Assembly: GCA_000697335.1 (NCBI GenBank)
Contig: JNEM01006101.1
Location: 1 to 11,567 of the forward strand
Length of the DNA: 11,567 nucleotides
Direction of reading: 5' to 3'
From: Conidiobolus incongruus B7586
Lineage: Eukaryota > Entomophthoromycota > Entomophthoromycetes > Entomophthorales > Conidiobolaceae
The notes under the pieces were generated by a model. The model searched no databases. It was not told where the DNA came from and saw nothing but the letters and a program-made list of their open reading frames with translations. The position numbers and the translations under genes are program-made. Below, one piece after another: positions 1 through 9,439 of the stretch (its first letter is position 1; every line of letters starts with the position of its first letter).

Positions 1-1
1 T

Positions 2-833
2 ACCAATGTTATCGCCACCAAAAACCCATATGCTCAAACGAAAATTATTTTTGCGGCTCATTTCGATTCTAAATTCTTTGCCAAACCCGAGAATACATTC
101 GTCGGAGCTACTGATTCGGCAGTTCCTTGTGCTTTACTGTTGGATATGGCTATGACATTGAATTCTTTGTTGGAAAAAAGCCAAACTAGCAATAATTCAA
201 CTACTATTCAATTAGTGTTCTTTGATGGAGAGGAAGCTTTTCAGGAATGGACTAATACTGATTCGATTTATGGTGCAAGGTAATTTCCATATATTGGTTA
301 TCAGCAATTAATAAGGTTAATAATTTGGAAAGACATTTAGCAGCTCAATGGACTGAAGATCCATCCATTGACTATTATAAAAATATCCCCACACTCAAGA
401 GTAAAATCGAAAGCATTGAACTATTTGTCCTCTTGGATTTATTGGGTGCTCCTGGTACACCCGTCTATAGTTTGAATAGGCCAACACATCACTATTTTGA
501 AATTCTTCACGAATTGGAGAATGTCATTTTTAAAAATGGATTCCATCCCAATTCCCTTAGACAGCATCAATTCATCAATCAGCAAATTGATTCTTACGTG
601 GATGACGATCATCGTCCATTCTTGGAGAAGGATGTCCCCGTACTTCATCTCATTCCAGTTCCTTTCCCTAAAGTTTGGCATAAAATGACGGTACATTTAT
701 TATATTTCATTATATAATTCATATTAATTTTTATCATTAGGACAATGCTAATGCACTTTCCAATCCCGTTATTCAACATTTGAGTTTAGTGTTTAGGGCT
801 TTTGCAGCTCAATTGCTTTGTTTAGATGTTTAA
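2..833 (+). CDS. Glutaminyl-peptide cyclotransferase (glutaminyl cyclase), 5'-partial
   Basis: Zinc-dependent enzyme of the M28-peptidase fold that converts N-terminal glutamine of peptides to pyroglutamate. Three exons are visible: 2-279, 333-690 and 741-833 (stop TAA 831-833), with introns 280-332 (53 bp) and 691-740 (50 bp). The joined frame gives 242 residues. The known family active-site blocks occur in order: GATDSAVPCA (zinc-ligand Asp, residue 38 of the fragment), FFDGEEAF (acid/base and zinc-ligand Glu, 77-78), a Trp at 83, LLDLLGAP (Asp 128), VDDDHRPF (182-189) and PFPKVWHKM (Trp 208, zinc-ligand His 209). Roughly 120 N-terminal residues lie outside the window, so a signal peptide or membrane anchor cannot be judged. 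The first cysteine of the mammalian disulphide pair is alanine here (FAAHFDS), while the second (VPCA) is kept. The enzyme looks intact and active. Confidence 0.93.
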
Positions 834-1951
834 AACCGAATTAATATACTTACTATGTTAAAATTAATCAATAAACTCATTATATCGCTGATAACTTAAT
901 GTCGTTTATCTGAAATAAGAAATTTAAACTGACCAAGGTATTTGATTCAAATAAAAAGGTACAAAAATTGCCAATATATCTAAATATATGATACAGATTA
1001 AAAAGAAAAATTGATAATCAAAAATATAATTATTATTATTATTAATTAATCACTAAGATTTATATAATGTGAGATGTATATTTAAAGATATATTAAAATC
1101 AAAATTTTGATATTTTACGCTCTTTGAAATATCAACTACTCAACTTTCAGCAACAATCATTTTCAATCACTAAATCTTCAAAATTATCAATTTTATTTCA
1201 AACAGTGTGTATACCATAGAAATATTATGCTTTCCAGTTTTCATTGATAAAAATAAAAATTGAATAGTTAACTATTTATTAGTTTAGTTTATGATTATAT
1301 ATTGATATTTCCCATATTAATTTAAATGAACTAATTTGATATTGTTAAAGATGAAATATCTACTTTAGTCAATATATTTGTAAAATATATTTATTTTGAT
1401 GAAATAAATATAACATTGATAATATAGAACTGTTTTTTAACAATTGACTATATATTAAAATATATCTTTTATTGTAAAATATTAATAGCTATAAATCATA
1501 TCAGCATAAATTATAAATATTTAATACAAATTATTCTGATATTTTCTTTATTACCAATCAGGATATTTAGGAATAGTTAAAATTTTTTGTACTAAACTTT
1601 AATATTATACTTAAATGACTATTATACAGACAATGTATCATTTTTAAACCACTCAATAAATTATATTATATGAATCTTTAGAATTGTCAAATATTTAAAT
1701 TCGTTTTTTACTATTTGGTTGAAAAAAAAAATATATACAATTCAATATGATTGGTTCAAAGTCAAAATCACCATTTTGTAATTATTTGTAATATATTATT
1801 ATGATATTATTACACAGTAATAATTAAATACCTATCATTTCATTCGCACTTCTTTAAGCTTTTTAATCATTTCAAAAATTAAAAAAAACCTTCTTTCAGT
1901 TTATTACCACTGGTCTAATCAATAATATTTGAAAAATATATATTAATATCA
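834..1951. other. AT-rich intergenic spacer (1.1 kb)
   Basis: No coding region, tRNA or other RNA gene could be supported on either strand. The spacer must hold the 3' end of the upstream glutaminyl cyclase transcript and the promoter of alpha-SNAP. Visible details are a TTA microsatellite-like run near 1029-1048, a 14-bp perfect palindrome (ATCAAAATTTTGAT, 1098-1111) and an A10 tract at 1722-1731. Short pyrimidine-rich patches (around 1848-1860 and 1889-1900) lie just upstream of the alpha-SNAP start. All are common by chance in such AT-rich DNA. Confidence 0.6.
870..875 (+). terminator. Candidate polyadenylation signal of the glutaminyl cyclase gene
   Basis: A canonical AATAAA hexamer lies 37 bases after the stop codon of the glutaminyl cyclase, a sensible distance for a 3' end signal. 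In DNA this AT-rich the hexamer occurs often by chance, so position is the only support. Confidence 0.35.
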
Positions 1952-2996
1952 ATGTCAGATTCACAAGCTCAAAGTTTATTCAGAAAAGCTGAAGAAAAAG
2001 AAAATTACAAGTCCTGGTTTGGTGGTAACAAATTGGACGAAGCTTATGACCTTTATCAACAAGCTGCCAATTCTTTTAAATTATCTAAAAATAGTAAATT
2101 TATTCTATATTCAAAATATATTATATTTATTAAATTCTTTTGTAAACTTTAGTGCAACAAGCTGGTAATTCTTTTTACCGCGCAGCTCAAGTTGCCCTCA
2201 AATTAAATGAGAAAGATGATGCCGCTACCCAATTTGTCAACGCTTCTAAAGCTTTCAAAAAAGTGAGCCCTCAAGGTAATATTTAGTTTAATTTGAATAA
2301 ATTGAATTTATCCAATAATGCAATTTATCTATTCAGATGCTATTAATAATCTCAAATTGGCTATTGATATATTAACTGAAAGAGGAAGATTCCACGCTGC
2401 TGCCAATCACCAAAAAGAAATAGCTAACCTTTATGAAACTGAATTATCCGATTTTTCTCAAGCTATGTCTGCATATGAACTCGCTGCTGATTGGTACAGT
2501 GGTGAAGATTCTAACGCGTAAGTGCTTAAATAGTATAGTTTTATTTATTCGCAAAATATCAATATCTTTTCGTTAATTTTTCAGGATTGCCAACTCTTGT
2601 CGTCTCAAGGCTGCCGAATTTGCTGCTCAGTTGGAACAATACGAAAAGGCTGCTACCATTTTTGAAGATGTTGCCGCCAGCAGTATCGATAACCAATTAA
2701 CTAAATGGTCGGTTAAAGAATACTTACTCAAAGCTGGATTATGCAGAATGTGCATGGGCGATATCATTGGAACTCAACGCTCCCTCAGACATTATGAAGA
2801 CATGGATCTCTCATTTGCCCAAACCAGAGAGTGTAAATTTTTGAACAACTTGGTTGAATCCCTTGAAGCTGAAGATGTCGAAGCTTTTACAAATCACGTT
2901 TATGAATATGATCAATTGACTAAGTTTGACAATTGGAAGACCACTCTCTTGTTAAGAATTAAGAAGAGTATTGGTGAAGAGCCTTCTTTGACTTAA
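1952..2996 (+). CDS. SEC17: Alpha-SNAP (Sec17-type) vesicle fusion adaptor
   Basis: Soluble NSF attachment protein. It coats the SNARE bundle on membranes and recruits and activates the ATPase NSF/Sec18, which pulls the SNAREs apart after fusion. Four exons, 1952-2093, 2153-2275, 2337-2517 and 2585-2996, join without frame conflict to 285 residues, close to the usual 290-295. Introns are 59, 61 and 67 bp; the third has a textbook GTAAGT donor and TTTTTCAG acceptor. The N-terminal loop carries an exposed aromatic pair (SWFGG, W22-F23), where family members touch the membrane. The middle is the helical-hairpin (TPR-like) array, with ETEL, AADWY and QLEQYEKA blocks. The C-terminus has TTLLLRIKKSIGEEP and a penultimate leucine, the position known to stimulate NSF. 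The chosen ATG begins the family's conserved N-terminus. Sequence flavour is fungal. The gene looks complete. Confidence 0.96.
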
Positions 2997-3714
2997 ATGT
3001 TCTTCATTTCCATTAAATATCTCTTAATATTTAAGCTAGTAATAATATAAGAAAAAAGACTGTATCTTGAAATTATCTTATCCTATATAAACCTTAGGCT
3101 TTGAATTGTATATTTGAATACTATGTATATTTTCATCTATATTCTTTACTTTATCCAATATTAACTATTTTAATAATATTATATTTTATGATCAACAAAA
3201 ACTATTACCAAAATCCATTATAACCTTATTCAATCCTTGTAATTAGAACTAAAACCAATTAATATCAATATATCAAATATATCATATGATTAAATTTATT
3301 TTCATATGAAATAAATATTCAATTTTGACTTATTACACTCTTTTACTCCAAAATGCATTTTATAACATTTACTATCAACTACTTTATGAAACCGTTATGT
3401 CTTATACTTAGATATTTATTAATATATATATCCAATTACTTGATATGGTATTCTGATTGAAGTATTATTGTTTGTATATGGGAATTGATACTTTAAATTT
3501 CAAAATCAAAATTTAAAGTTTGTCCCAAAAAAGTAACTAGAGAAAATTATTTCTTTTATCATTATCATCATCAACAATATTTAATATCAGGTTCAACAGA
3601 AATAGTTAAAATTTTTATATTGGATATCACTAATTATTTCAATTTAAATAATAAAATAAGAATAAAACATGAATAAAAAGAGTCTTGAATGATTTAATAT
3701 CATTAATTTTATAT
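2997..3714. other. AT-rich intergenic spacer after alpha-SNAP
   Basis: Nothing coding is visible on either strand. A variant polyadenylation hexamer ATTAAA sits at 3012-3017, 15 bases after the alpha-SNAP stop. Two CATATG-centred palindromes fall around 3280-3310. A perfect 11-bp inverted repeat with an 8-nt loop is listed separately at 3490-3519. Confidence 0.6.
3490..3519. repeat. Perfect 11-bp inverted repeat (hairpin)
   Basis: ACTTTAAATTT at 3490-3500 is repeated in inverse complement as AAATTTAAAGT at 3509-3519, leaving an 8-nt loop. It lies midway between the alpha-SNAP and glycyl-tRNA synthetase genes, about 500 bp past the first stop. It could be a terminator-like fold or a chance product of AT-rich sequence; no function can be assigned. 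Confidence 0.5.
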
Positions 3715-3913
3715 TCCTGTCTAAACTTCCCTTAAATTTAATATTATCCAAGTTTTCCTTATTACTCGATCCCTCGATTACTATATTTGTATCTGATAGA
3801 TTCAAACCCACAATTTAATCAACTTCATATCAGATTGATAGTGGATACCTTGCTGAGTCGTCACTTTTTATAAAGCTGTATTGGTCCGTAATCAACAGAT
3901 CAACTTATACAAA
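3715..3913 (+). promoter_or_regulatory. Candidate promoter and 5' leader of the glycyl-tRNA synthetase gene
   Basis: Base composition shifts here from almost pure A+T to a pyrimidine-rich, less AT-biased stretch (about 3715-3775) directly before the gene, as is usual for fungal promoters. It includes a CTCGAT direct repeat (around 3766-3779), GATA-type hexamers TGATAG (3794-3799 and 3837-3842) and an 8-bp inverted repeat ATCTGATA/TATCAGAT (3791-3798 and 3828-3835). A TATAAA lies at 3869-3874, 40 bases before the ATG. None of these motifs is proven; the composition shift is the firmest sign. Confidence 0.35.
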
Positions 3914-6004
3914 ATGTCAACACAAAATCAAGTTAAACCAAATAATGAAAAATTTGATCGTGCTTTATTAGATTCAGTCTTGTTGAAGCGCTTCTTTTAT
4001 GCTCCTTCCTTCTCTTTATACGGAGGTGTTGCTGGTCTTTATGATTACGGTCCTTTGGGATGCTCCCTACAATCCAATATCCTTCAATTATGGCGCAACC
4101 ACTTTGTCTTAGAAGAAGACATGATGGAATTGGATTGTGCCATTACTACTCCTCACAAGGTTTTGGAAGCATCTGGTCACGTTGCCAAATTCGCTGATTG
4201 GATGGTTAAAGACACCAAAACCGGTGATCTCTTCCGTGCTGATCACGTTGTTGAAGGTTTCTTAGAAGCTAAATTGGAAGGTGATAGGTTATACAGATTA
4301 CAACAAGGAGAAGCTGTGGAAGGTGCTGCCACTCCTCAAGCTGGTGACAAGAAGCCCAGAAAGAAGAAGAATACTGTCGTTTATGAACCTTTGACTGATG
4401 AAGCAAAAGCTGAAATCGAATTCATTTTAGCTCAAATTGATAACTATGATGGTGCTGGTTTAGGTGAGCTTATCCGCAAATATAACATTACCTCTCCTGA
4501 AGCCAACAACCCCTTAACTGAGCCTGTTGCTTTCAACTTGATGTTTGATACCAGCATTGGTCCCTCTGGCAATCTCAAGGGTTATCTTAGACCTGAAACT
4601 GCCCAAGGTCAGTTCTTGAACTTCAAGAAGCTCTTAGAATATAGCAATGAAAAGCTCCCTTTTGCCTCTGCCCAAATTGGTCGTTCCTTTAGAAATGAAA
4701 TCAGCCCTCGTTCTGGTCTTTTAAGAGTTAGAGAATTCACCATGGCTGAAATTGAACACTTTGTTGATCCTGAAAACAAGAAACACGCCAGATTCAATGA
4801 AGTCAAGGACTACGAACTCAACTTATTATCTGCCGCTGATCAATTGAAGGGTATCACTGAGGTCACTAAGATCACCATTGGAGAAGCTGTCGCCTCTAAG
4901 TTGGTTGATAACGAAACCCTTGGTTATTTCTTGTTCGTATCCATCAATTTTTATTAAAAATCGGTGTTCAACCTCACCGCCTCAGATTCCGTCAACATTT
5001 GACCAACGAAATGGCTCACTATGCTTGCGACTGTTGGGATGCTGAAATTCACACCAGCTATGGATGGATCGAGTGTGTTGGATGTGCTGATCGTTCTGCT
5101 TACGATTTAACAGTCCACGCTAAAGCCACTGGCCAAAGCTTAGTTGTTCGTGAAGCTCTCAAAGAACCCTTAGTATACGATCAAACTAAGGTCGAAATCA
5201 ACGAAAAGGTCTTTGGTCCCGCTTTGAAGAAGGGTGCCAAGCCTGTTCGTGAATACTTAAATTCTTTGACTGAATGCCAACTTGAGGAACTTCAAAAGCA
5301 ATTCACTGATAAGTTAACTGTCACTGGTACTGATAAGCAACAATATGAAATCACTACTGATATGGTTTCTATCAAACGTGTTACTGTTAAAACCAATAGT
5401 AAGTTTGCTTACAAGCTTTAAAAGATTCCACTAACCTTCTCTCCTTAGTTCGCGAGTATGTTCCTAGTGTTATTGAACCTTCTTTCGGTATTGGTCGTAT
5501 TTTATATAGTTTAATTGAACACGCCTTCTGGGTTCGTGAAGGTGACGAACAACGTACTGTTTTATCTTTCCCCATTGGTATGGCTCCTATCAAATGCTCT
5601 CTTCTTCCTTTGAGTAACAACGAAGTCTTCACTCCCTTCATTGACACCATTGGTCGTCAATTAAGAAAACATGGAATCACCACTAAGACTGACGACTCTT
5701 CAGCCTCCATCGGTCGTCGTTATGCTAGAAACGATGAAGTTGGTACTCCTCTGGCTGTTACTATTGATTTCCAAACTGTCCAAGATAACACTGTTACTCT
5801 TAGAGAAAGAGATTCTACTAAGCAAATTCGTCAACCTGTAAGTTATATTATATGCATATACAATCTTTCTCTAACCTATTGTTCTTATAGATCGATGTTA
5901 TTATCAAAATCATTAAAGATCTTGTTGAAGAAACGACCACTTGGGAAGAAATCATCAATCAATATCCTCTCTTTACCCAACAAGAAGTCGCCGAATCATC
6001 TTAA
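3914..6004 (+). CDS. GRS1: Glycyl-tRNA synthetase, eukaryotic type, with an apparent one-base frame break
   Basis: Class II homodimeric enzyme that charges tRNA-Gly with glycine; one gene usually serves both cytosol and mitochondria. Exons are 3914-5398, 5449-5837 and 5891-6004; introns are 50 and 53 bp, the first with a CTAAC branch-like site at 5431-5435. The start is the ATG in context ACAAAATGTC. Landmarks: [21 protein letters not shown] (26-46, split here as RFFYAPSF and GLYDYG), motif 1 ASGHVAKF (86-93), a lysine-rich insertion KKPRKKK (146-152), RPETAQGQF (226-234), motif 2 FRNE...RVREF (259-275), motif 3 EPSFGIGR, and the anticodon-binding domain with [16 protein letters not shown]. 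There is no WHEP domain, as in fungi. At about 4930 the frame changes: homology runs unbroken through LGYF to [12 protein letters not shown], but one base is missing. Exons sum to 1988 nt, one short of 663 codons. Everything else looks functional. Confidence 0.94.
4928..4935 (+). other. Frame break inside the GlyRS first exon
   Basis: Upstream homology is read in the frame of the 3914 ATG as far as LGYF (last codon 4928-4930). Downstream homology ([15 protein letters not shown]) is read in the frame of codons starting at 4930 or 4933. Yeast and animal GlyRS are continuous here without extra residues, so no intron is hidden. Read literally, translation would stop at 4955-4957 after 347 residues, losing motif 3 and the anticodon-binding domain. 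One extra G after TTG (4931-4933) would account for the shift. A base-call error or a real mutation are both possible. Confidence 0.85.
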
Positions 6005-6586
6005 TCTCTATATTTATAGTATTACAGATTTGTTATATAAACAACCTATACATTTTGAATTAAATCACTCAATATTATTATATTTTTTATTTCAATTATA
6101 CCATTAATTAATTTCAATATTTATTCTAATACAACCCAATATTCGATATATGAGCATTGATAATTTTCAGAACCAATGCTTTATATAAAAATTTGTAATT
6201 TGAAATATTTCATTAAATATAATCTACCATATATTAAATAACTATTATTTGTTTTTTAGTTCTAAAATATATAAGTTGTTTTGGGAAAATGATCAATATT
6301 CAATTAAATTATCTTATAAATTCATATTTTTAATTTTATACAATAGTAAATTCATGATTCCAGCTGCCATCAGTTCAATGTAATAATATTCTCAATATAC
6401 AATATTGATTTTAAAATCTGCAGATTTAAATTGTAATTACAATTTATTAATCAAATAATTACTATAAAATTTGAAATAAAGAATTAGCTTTTATGTTATC
6501 AGTTTTAATTTTAAAATGAGTGAAATTATAATTACAAGGTATAAAATAAAAATAAAAAAGGTAAATTATGTTATTTAATTAAACAA
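6005..6586. other. Convergent intergenic spacer between GlyRS and PCCB
   Basis: The two flanking genes point toward each other, so this spacer should hold both 3' ends. No coding region or RNA gene is visible. The notable content is a run of three palindromes at 6392-6446, listed separately. Confidence 0.6.
6392..6446. repeat. Cluster of three palindromes
   Basis: Three dyads lie nearly end to end: a 7-bp stem with a 3-nt loop (TCAATAT/ATATTGA, 6392-6408), a 14-bp perfect palindrome with a PstI-like core (AAATCTGCAGATTT, 6414-6427) and a 20-bp perfect palindrome (TAAATTGTAATTACAATTTA, 6427-6446). They sit between two convergent genes, where folding RNA could help end both transcripts. Each alone could arise by chance in AT-rich DNA; the clustering is what stands out. 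Confidence 0.55.
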
Positions 6587-8396
6587 TTAGAGAGGAATAT
6601 TTCCATGCTTTTTGTATGGATTGCTGAGTTTCTTGTTTTGAAGAAGTTCAAGATCTTCGATAATGCGTTGTCTAGTAGTTGAGGGCTTGATAACATCGTC
6701 CAAGAATCCTCTTTGAGCAGCTGGGAGAGGGTTGGCAAATTTATCAATATATTCTTTTTCGGCTTGTTCGCGATTCTCTTGATTACGGAAAATGATTTCA
6801 ACAGCACCTTTAGCTCCCATAACAGCAATTTCAGCAGTGGGCCAAGCATAGTTGATATCACCTCTAAGGTGTTTAGAGCTCATGACATCATAAGCACCAC
6901 CATAGGCCTTACGAGTAATAACAGTGATCTTAGGGACGGTGGCTTCAGCATAAGCATATAAGAGTTTGGCACCATGACGAATAATACCGTTATGTTCTTG
7001 AGCAGTACCAGGTAAGAATCCAGGAACATCAACCAAAGTTAATAAAGGAATGTTGAAAGCATCACAGAATCTAACAAATCTGGCAGCCTTAACAGATGAA
7101 TTGATATCCAATACACCAGAGGATACTAATGGTTGATTTCCAACAACACCAACAGTGCGGCCGCCTACTCTGCTAAAACCAACAATAATATTTTTGGCAT
7201 AGTCGGGTTGAATTTCGAAAAAGTTACCATCATCAACTAAACGGGTGATAACATCTTTCATGTCATAGGCTTTGGTATTTTCACGAGGGATGATAGTATT
7301 TAAAGCATCATCATGGCGATCTAATGAATCGTCAGTAGGACGAATGGGAGCAGGTTCACGGTTGGAAAGAGGAAGAAAATCAATGAATTCTCTTAATTTG
7401 GCCAAAGCTTCTAAGTCATTTTCAAAAGCATTGTGAGCAACACCAGATTTAGCAGTGTGGGCCTTAGCACCACCAAGTTCTTCTTGAGTGACATTTTCGT
7501 TGGTAACGGCTTTAACAACGTCTGGACCAGTAACAAACAAGTAGGAGGTATCACGAACCATAAAAGTAAAATCTGTCAAGGCTGGAGAGTATACAGCACC
7601 ACCAGCACAAGGTCCCATAATTAAAGAGATTTGAGGGATAACTCCCGAAGCCATAACATTTCTTTGGAAAATATCAGCATATCCAGCTAAGGAATCAACA
7701 CCTTCTTGAATACGAGCACCTCCGGAATCATTTAAGCCAATGACAGGAGCACCAACAAGCATAGCTTGGTCCATAACCTTGCAAATCTTTTGAGCATGAG
7801 TTTTGGATAAACTTCCACCAAAGGTAGTAAAATCTTGACTGAATATGTAAACAGTTCTACCGTTAATTTTACCATGACCTAAGCAAGTTATTAGAAAGAA
7901 ATAATTGAGAAAGAATTTGGATCAAATTACCAGTGACGACACCATCACCAGGAGACTGTTGAATATAAAGTGATTAATAAAGACTTAATAAAAATAATAG
8001 TAGAGCTTACCTTGTTCTTTTCCATTCCAAAATCGACACATTGGTGAACAACAAAAGCGTCGTATTCTTTGAAAGTACCAGGATCTAATAAAGCTTCAAT
8101 TCTTTCACGAGCAGTCAATTTACCCTAATTAATTGTTTAACATAAAAAAATAATATATTTGATATCTGTTATACCTTATTGTGTTGGGCATCAATTCTCT
8201 TTTGGCCACCACCTAAGCGACCTTCTTGACGAACAGATTCAATTCTACGTTCAACATTAGTCATTAAATGGTCTGAGAGGGTAGGAATAGCTGAAGAAAA
8301 GCATCTGATAGAGCCTCCAGCTCTTCTGGTAGTATATCTAAGAGCAGTTGAATTGAGGAGTTTTAATCCTTTTAACATACTAATGCTATATTCCAT
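6587..8396 (-). CDS. PCCB: Propionyl-CoA carboxylase beta subunit, mitochondrial
   Basis: Carboxyltransferase subunit that moves CO2 from biotin on the alpha subunit to propionyl-CoA, forming (S)-methylmalonyl-CoA in the mitochondrial matrix. Minus-strand exons are 8396-8175, 8124-8011, 7955-7931 (only 25 nt) and 7878-6587; introns are 50, 55 and 52 bp. They join in frame to 550 residues (human about 539). The first 35-40 residues are rich in Arg, Ser, Thr and Leu with almost no acid, a clear mitochondrial presequence. A second ATG at residue 7 (8378-8376) gives an even more typical one. Domain marks: [20 protein letters not shown] (64-83), SGGARIQEG (172-180), [17 protein letters not shown] with the acyl-CoA oxyanion hole (208-224), [10 protein letters not shown] (406-415), [13 protein letters not shown] with Asp 451 (typical of propionyl-CoA-specific enzymes), and C-terminal KHGNIPL. 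An acetyl-CoA or methylcrotonyl-CoA enzyme is less likely. No alpha subunit gene is in the window. Confidence 0.96.
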
Positions 8397-8700
8397 TTAA
8401 TAAATGAATCAAAAATGTGTAGTAAAATGTATACCTGTTGATGTAATCAATTAAAATCAAGGTGTAGAGAATGATGAATTTCGACTTAATTATATTATTT
8501 GGGATGGATACTGAATTCAAATAAATTTGTAATTATAAATATCATATGATAGTGAGGATACTATTAATTGTTTTGATTCGCTGATGATTGATGAAGACTG
8601 AAATTCATAAGTAAAAAAATAAATTAATCATCATGTGACTGATCCTTCTTTCCGAATAAATTAAGTGCTTTCATAATTATCAAACCAATATATTTTAAGT
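8397..8700. other. Upstream region of PCCB (promoter side)
   Basis: This should contain the PCCB promoter, read on the minus strand. No TATA box or known operator is clear. An interrupted inverted repeat TGATGATT (8582-8589) / AATCATCA (8626-8633) overlaps a CATGTGAC element (8632-8639; minus strand GTCACATG, a Cbf1-like E-box). These are weak hints only. Confidence 0.25.
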
Positions 8701-8837
8701 TCCTTATAAACAATGATATTTGTATTATAACAATTATATAATTTTGTATTACAGTTATAAAATTTTTGTTTTATAAAGCTCAGGTTAAATTTAGTAGTGA
8801 ATTCAATTATAATATTTCTGTGTGATAGTAAACTTTC

Positions 8838-8870
8838 GAATTTAATGTATTTGACCTAATATTTTGGTTA
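8838..8870 (+). repeat. Dispersed imperfect 33-bp repeat, copy 1
   Basis: The stretch GAATTTAATGTATTTGACCT plus AATATTTTGGTTA closely matches 10696-10728 on the same strand, differing by a one-base indel pair and one substitution. The G/C-containing core words TTTGACCT and TTGGTTA are shared, which makes simple AT-rich coincidence less likely. Confidence 0.4.
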
Positions 8871-9439
8871 TATCATATTAAAAATTATATGTGAAAAATT
8901 TTGATAATTTTGGATAATTAGAATTAAATTAATAAAATTTTTTTAATTATACTTAAAATAGTCAATCATACTGGCAACATCACCCTCAATTATTATCTCA
9001 CTGATTGTAAAAAGAATTATACTAACTCTCTTTAATCATTATTGAGTTAATTTGGTACCATTTTATTTATCATCATCATTTTATTAATTTATAATTAATA
9101 TACCAGAATACGGGCAACGATCTTAGCTAGTATAAAATGAATTTTTAATAGTTATGGTTAAATAATCAAAATATTGACACTTTGTAATGCTTAATATTTA
9201 TTGATTGTGTTAAAATATAGTGTTTCATGAAATAATACTATACTTTAGAATATATACAGCTTAAAAAGGTTACTATAGTCTTACAAAAATGATGATTTGA
9301 TTGACTCAATTAATTGCAATATTCAAGATAGAAACAAATTCATATTTCTATCATTCAATAAGTAGTGACTTGAATTTAAAATAATGAACCCAGTTGCATC
9401 TAACTATAATTATTTTTATGAACCGTTATTAATTCAAGA

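Noticed and set aside
439-696. Antisense open frame across the glutaminyl cyclase exon
   Set aside because: It lies opposite a conserved exon, resembles no family and is a by-product of the coding strand. The same holds for antisense or shifted frames at 497-688, 4609-4806, 5387-5650, 6571-6861, 6713-6961 and 7433-7624.
1098-1111. 14-bp palindrome in the first spacer as an operator
   Set aside because: Palindromes of this length made of A and T are expected several times by chance in spacers of this composition.
1750-1780. tRNA-like T-arm (GGTTCAAAG) followed by a CACCA-like end
   Set aside because: The T stem pairs poorly and no matching 5' acceptor strand, D arm or anticodon arm lies upstream.
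4925-4957. Programmed ribosomal frameshift in GlyRS
   Set aside because: The bases at the change (TTTCTTG) do not fit the X XXY YYZ rule, and no clear stem or pseudoknot follows. Frameshifting is not known for this family, so a missing base is simpler.
5838-6107. Read-through of the last GlyRS exons into a longer C-terminus
   Set aside because: The extension past 5837 is translated intron. Splicing 5838-5890 restores the conserved ending and a stop at 6002-6004.
8632-8657. Point-centromere elements: CATGTGAC (CDEI-like on the minus strand) and TTTCCGAA (CDEIII core)
   Set aside because: The two words are only about 12 bases apart with no 80-bp AT-rich spacer between them in the right order and strand. 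Such centromeres are restricted to budding yeasts related to Saccharomyces.
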